A model generated the notes under the pieces. The model was not told the origin of the DNA and searched no databases. It was given only the letters and a program-made list of their open reading frames with translations. A stretch of DNA of 7,261 bases from Rhodobacter sp. Its GTDB lineage: Bacteria; Pseudomonadota; Alphaproteobacteria; Rhodobacterales; Rhodobacteraceae. Positions 6,020-7,261 of the stretch are shown here, one piece after another. Position 1 is the stretch's first letter. Each line of letters starts with the position of its first letter. A program made the translations under genes and the position numbers. The stretch spans positions 1 through 7,261 of the forward strand of contig JADJAB010000034.1 in assembly GCA_016704435.1 (NCBI GenBank). Reading direction: 5' to 3'.

Positions 6020-7261
6020 TGGGTGAAGGCGTCTTTTGCGCGGTCGGTATAGGCCTTGTAGCGGTCTTTGCGCCCCCTGCGGCCACCCTTGGCGTCGATC
6101 GGCGGGAACAGGCCGAAATTGACGTTCATCGGCTGGAACGTCTTTGCCTCGGCCCCGCCGGTGATATGGGTGATCAGCGCGCCTGTCGCGGTTTCCGGCG
6201 GCGGCGGCAGCAGATCGCGGCCCAGGAGTTCCGCCGCCGCCATCCGCCCGGCCAAAAGGCCCATGGCGGCGCTTTCGACATAGCCTTCGACGCCGGTGAT
6301 CTGGCCTGCAAAACGGATGTTCGGGCGGCTGCGCAGGCGCATCCGGTCGTCCAGGAGCGTGGGGGAATTGATGAAGGTGTTGCGATGGATCCCGCCGAGG
6401 CGGGCAAAGCTGGCGTTCTCCAGCCCCGGAATCATATTTAAAACAGAAGTTTGCGCGCCATACTTCATCTTTGTCTGAAAGCCGACGATGTTGTAGAGTG
6501 TGCCCAGTTTGTTGTCGCGGCGCAGTTGCACCACGGCATAGGGCTTTTCATCCTTCATGCGGGTTGGTCAGGCCCACCGGCTTCATCGGGCCGAAGCGCA
6601 GGGTCTCGCGGCCACGTTCGGCCATGACTTCGATCGGCAGGCAGCCGTCGAAATAGCCGGCGGTTTCCCCTTCGTGGAACGTGGTCTTCTCGGCGGCGAG
6701 GAGCGCGTCGATAAAGGCCTCATACTGCGGCTTCGTCATCGGGCAATTCATGTAGGCGGTCTGTTCCGCGACCGTCTCGCCCTTGTCGTAGCGGCTTTGC
6801 ATCCAGGCGACGGACATGTCGACGGTGTCGGCATAGACGATGGGAGCGATGGCGTCGAAGAAGGCCAGAGCATCTGCGCCGGTGGTGGCGCGGATCGATT
6901 CTGCCAAAGTGCCAGAGGTCAGCGGGCCGGTAGCGATGATCCATTGGCCGGATAAGGGTAGGCTTGTAACCTCTTCATATTCGCAGGAAATCAGCGGATG
7001 CAGTTTCAACCGTTCGGTGACTGCAGCCGCGAACGGGTCGCGGTCCACCGCCAGCGCGCCGCCGGCAGGCAGCCGGTGCCGCGTCGCCATTTCCATGATC
7101 AACCCACCCGCCGCGCGCATTTCCCAATGCAAGAGGCCCACGGCATTGCGTTCGTCATCATCGGAGCGGAATGAATTCGAGCAGACCATTTCCGCGAAAT
7201 CGCCGGAACGGTGGGCGAATGTGCCGACCTGCGGGCGCATCTCGTGGATCACCACGGGCAC
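6007..7261 (-). CDS. trmFO: TrmFO, folate/FAD-dependent tRNA (m5U54) methyltransferase, 5' partial, one frameshift
   Basis: TrmFO methylates U54 in the tRNA T-loop using methylene-tetrahydrofolate and FADH2. The first codons in the window read VPVVIHEMRPQVGTFAH. About 25 residues, including the FAD-binding Gly motif, lie beyond the right edge. FAEMVCSNSFRSDD and GYFDGCLPIEVMAERG carry the two cysteines known to be functionally important in the family. KPVGLTNPHE is followed by an early stop as read. Removing one of the paired bases at 6552-6553 joins it to DEKPYAVVQLRRDN. The reading then continues through GFQTKMKYG, NASFARLGGIHRNTF, ITGVEGYVESAAMGLLAGR and MNVNFGLF to TAA at 6007-6009. About 417 residues are visible of an expected 440-450. 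Its end overlaps the gluQ start, so both probably share one transcript. Confidence 0.94.

Noticed and set aside
1..7261. CRISPR arrays, tRNA/rRNA genes, insertion sequences, attachment sites
   Set aside because: No regularly spaced repeats, RNA-gene signatures, transposase motifs or terminal inverted repeats were seen.

Overview
The window is a GC-rich piece of an alphaproteobacterial chromosome, most likely from a Rhodobacteraceae member (Paracoccus/Rhodobacter-like). I infer this from protein flavour, the ligA-recG adjacency and a GTTC-N7-GTTC type SOS box; I could not run a search. It is housekeeping DNA. I see no IS element, prophage, CRISPR array, tRNA or rRNA.

Layout. (1) 1-1863 (+): ligA (NAD-dependent DNA ligase), missing about 75-80 N-terminal residues at the window edge. 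(2) 1860-3851 (+): recG (branch-migration helicase), joined to ligA by an ATGA overlap. (3) 3852-3964: a regulatory gap with a candidate LexA box and promoter. (4) 3965-4087 (+): an unrecognised 40-residue, single-pass membrane protein. (5) A hairpin terminator at 4210-4231, shared with the convergent gene. (6) 4230-4698 (-): an IscU/NifU-like Fe-S scaffold. (7) 4761-5122 (+): hisI (histidine biosynthesis), divergent from the scaffold gene. (8) 5119-6019 (-): gluQ (glutamyl-queuosine tRNA-Asp synthetase), tail to tail with hisI. (9) 6007-7261 (-): trmFO (tRNA U54 methyltransferase), running off the right edge and overlapping gluQ. trmFO and gluQ form a small tRNA-modification operon; ligA and recG form a DNA-repair operon.

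Reading quality. Almost every gene is broken as read. ligA needs about 14 small indels to be read through, recG has a 1-nt loss plus a roughly 90-nt internal deletion that removes helicase motif VI, and the scaffold gene, hisI and trmFO each carry extra G residues in short G runs. ligA is essential in bacteria, and conserved protein sequence resumes exactly after each slip. Low-quality sequence or assembly is therefore far likelier than true decay. Coordinates below describe the restored genes.

The most interesting spot is 3882-3964. A perfect GTTC-N7-GTTC direct repeat, the classic alphaproteobacterial LexA operator, abuts the -35 element of a promoter that drives the tiny membrane protein. 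This suggests an SOS-induced small inner-membrane protein, comparable in logic to Caulobacter SidA or E. coli TisB. Function is unknown and this remains a hypothesis.
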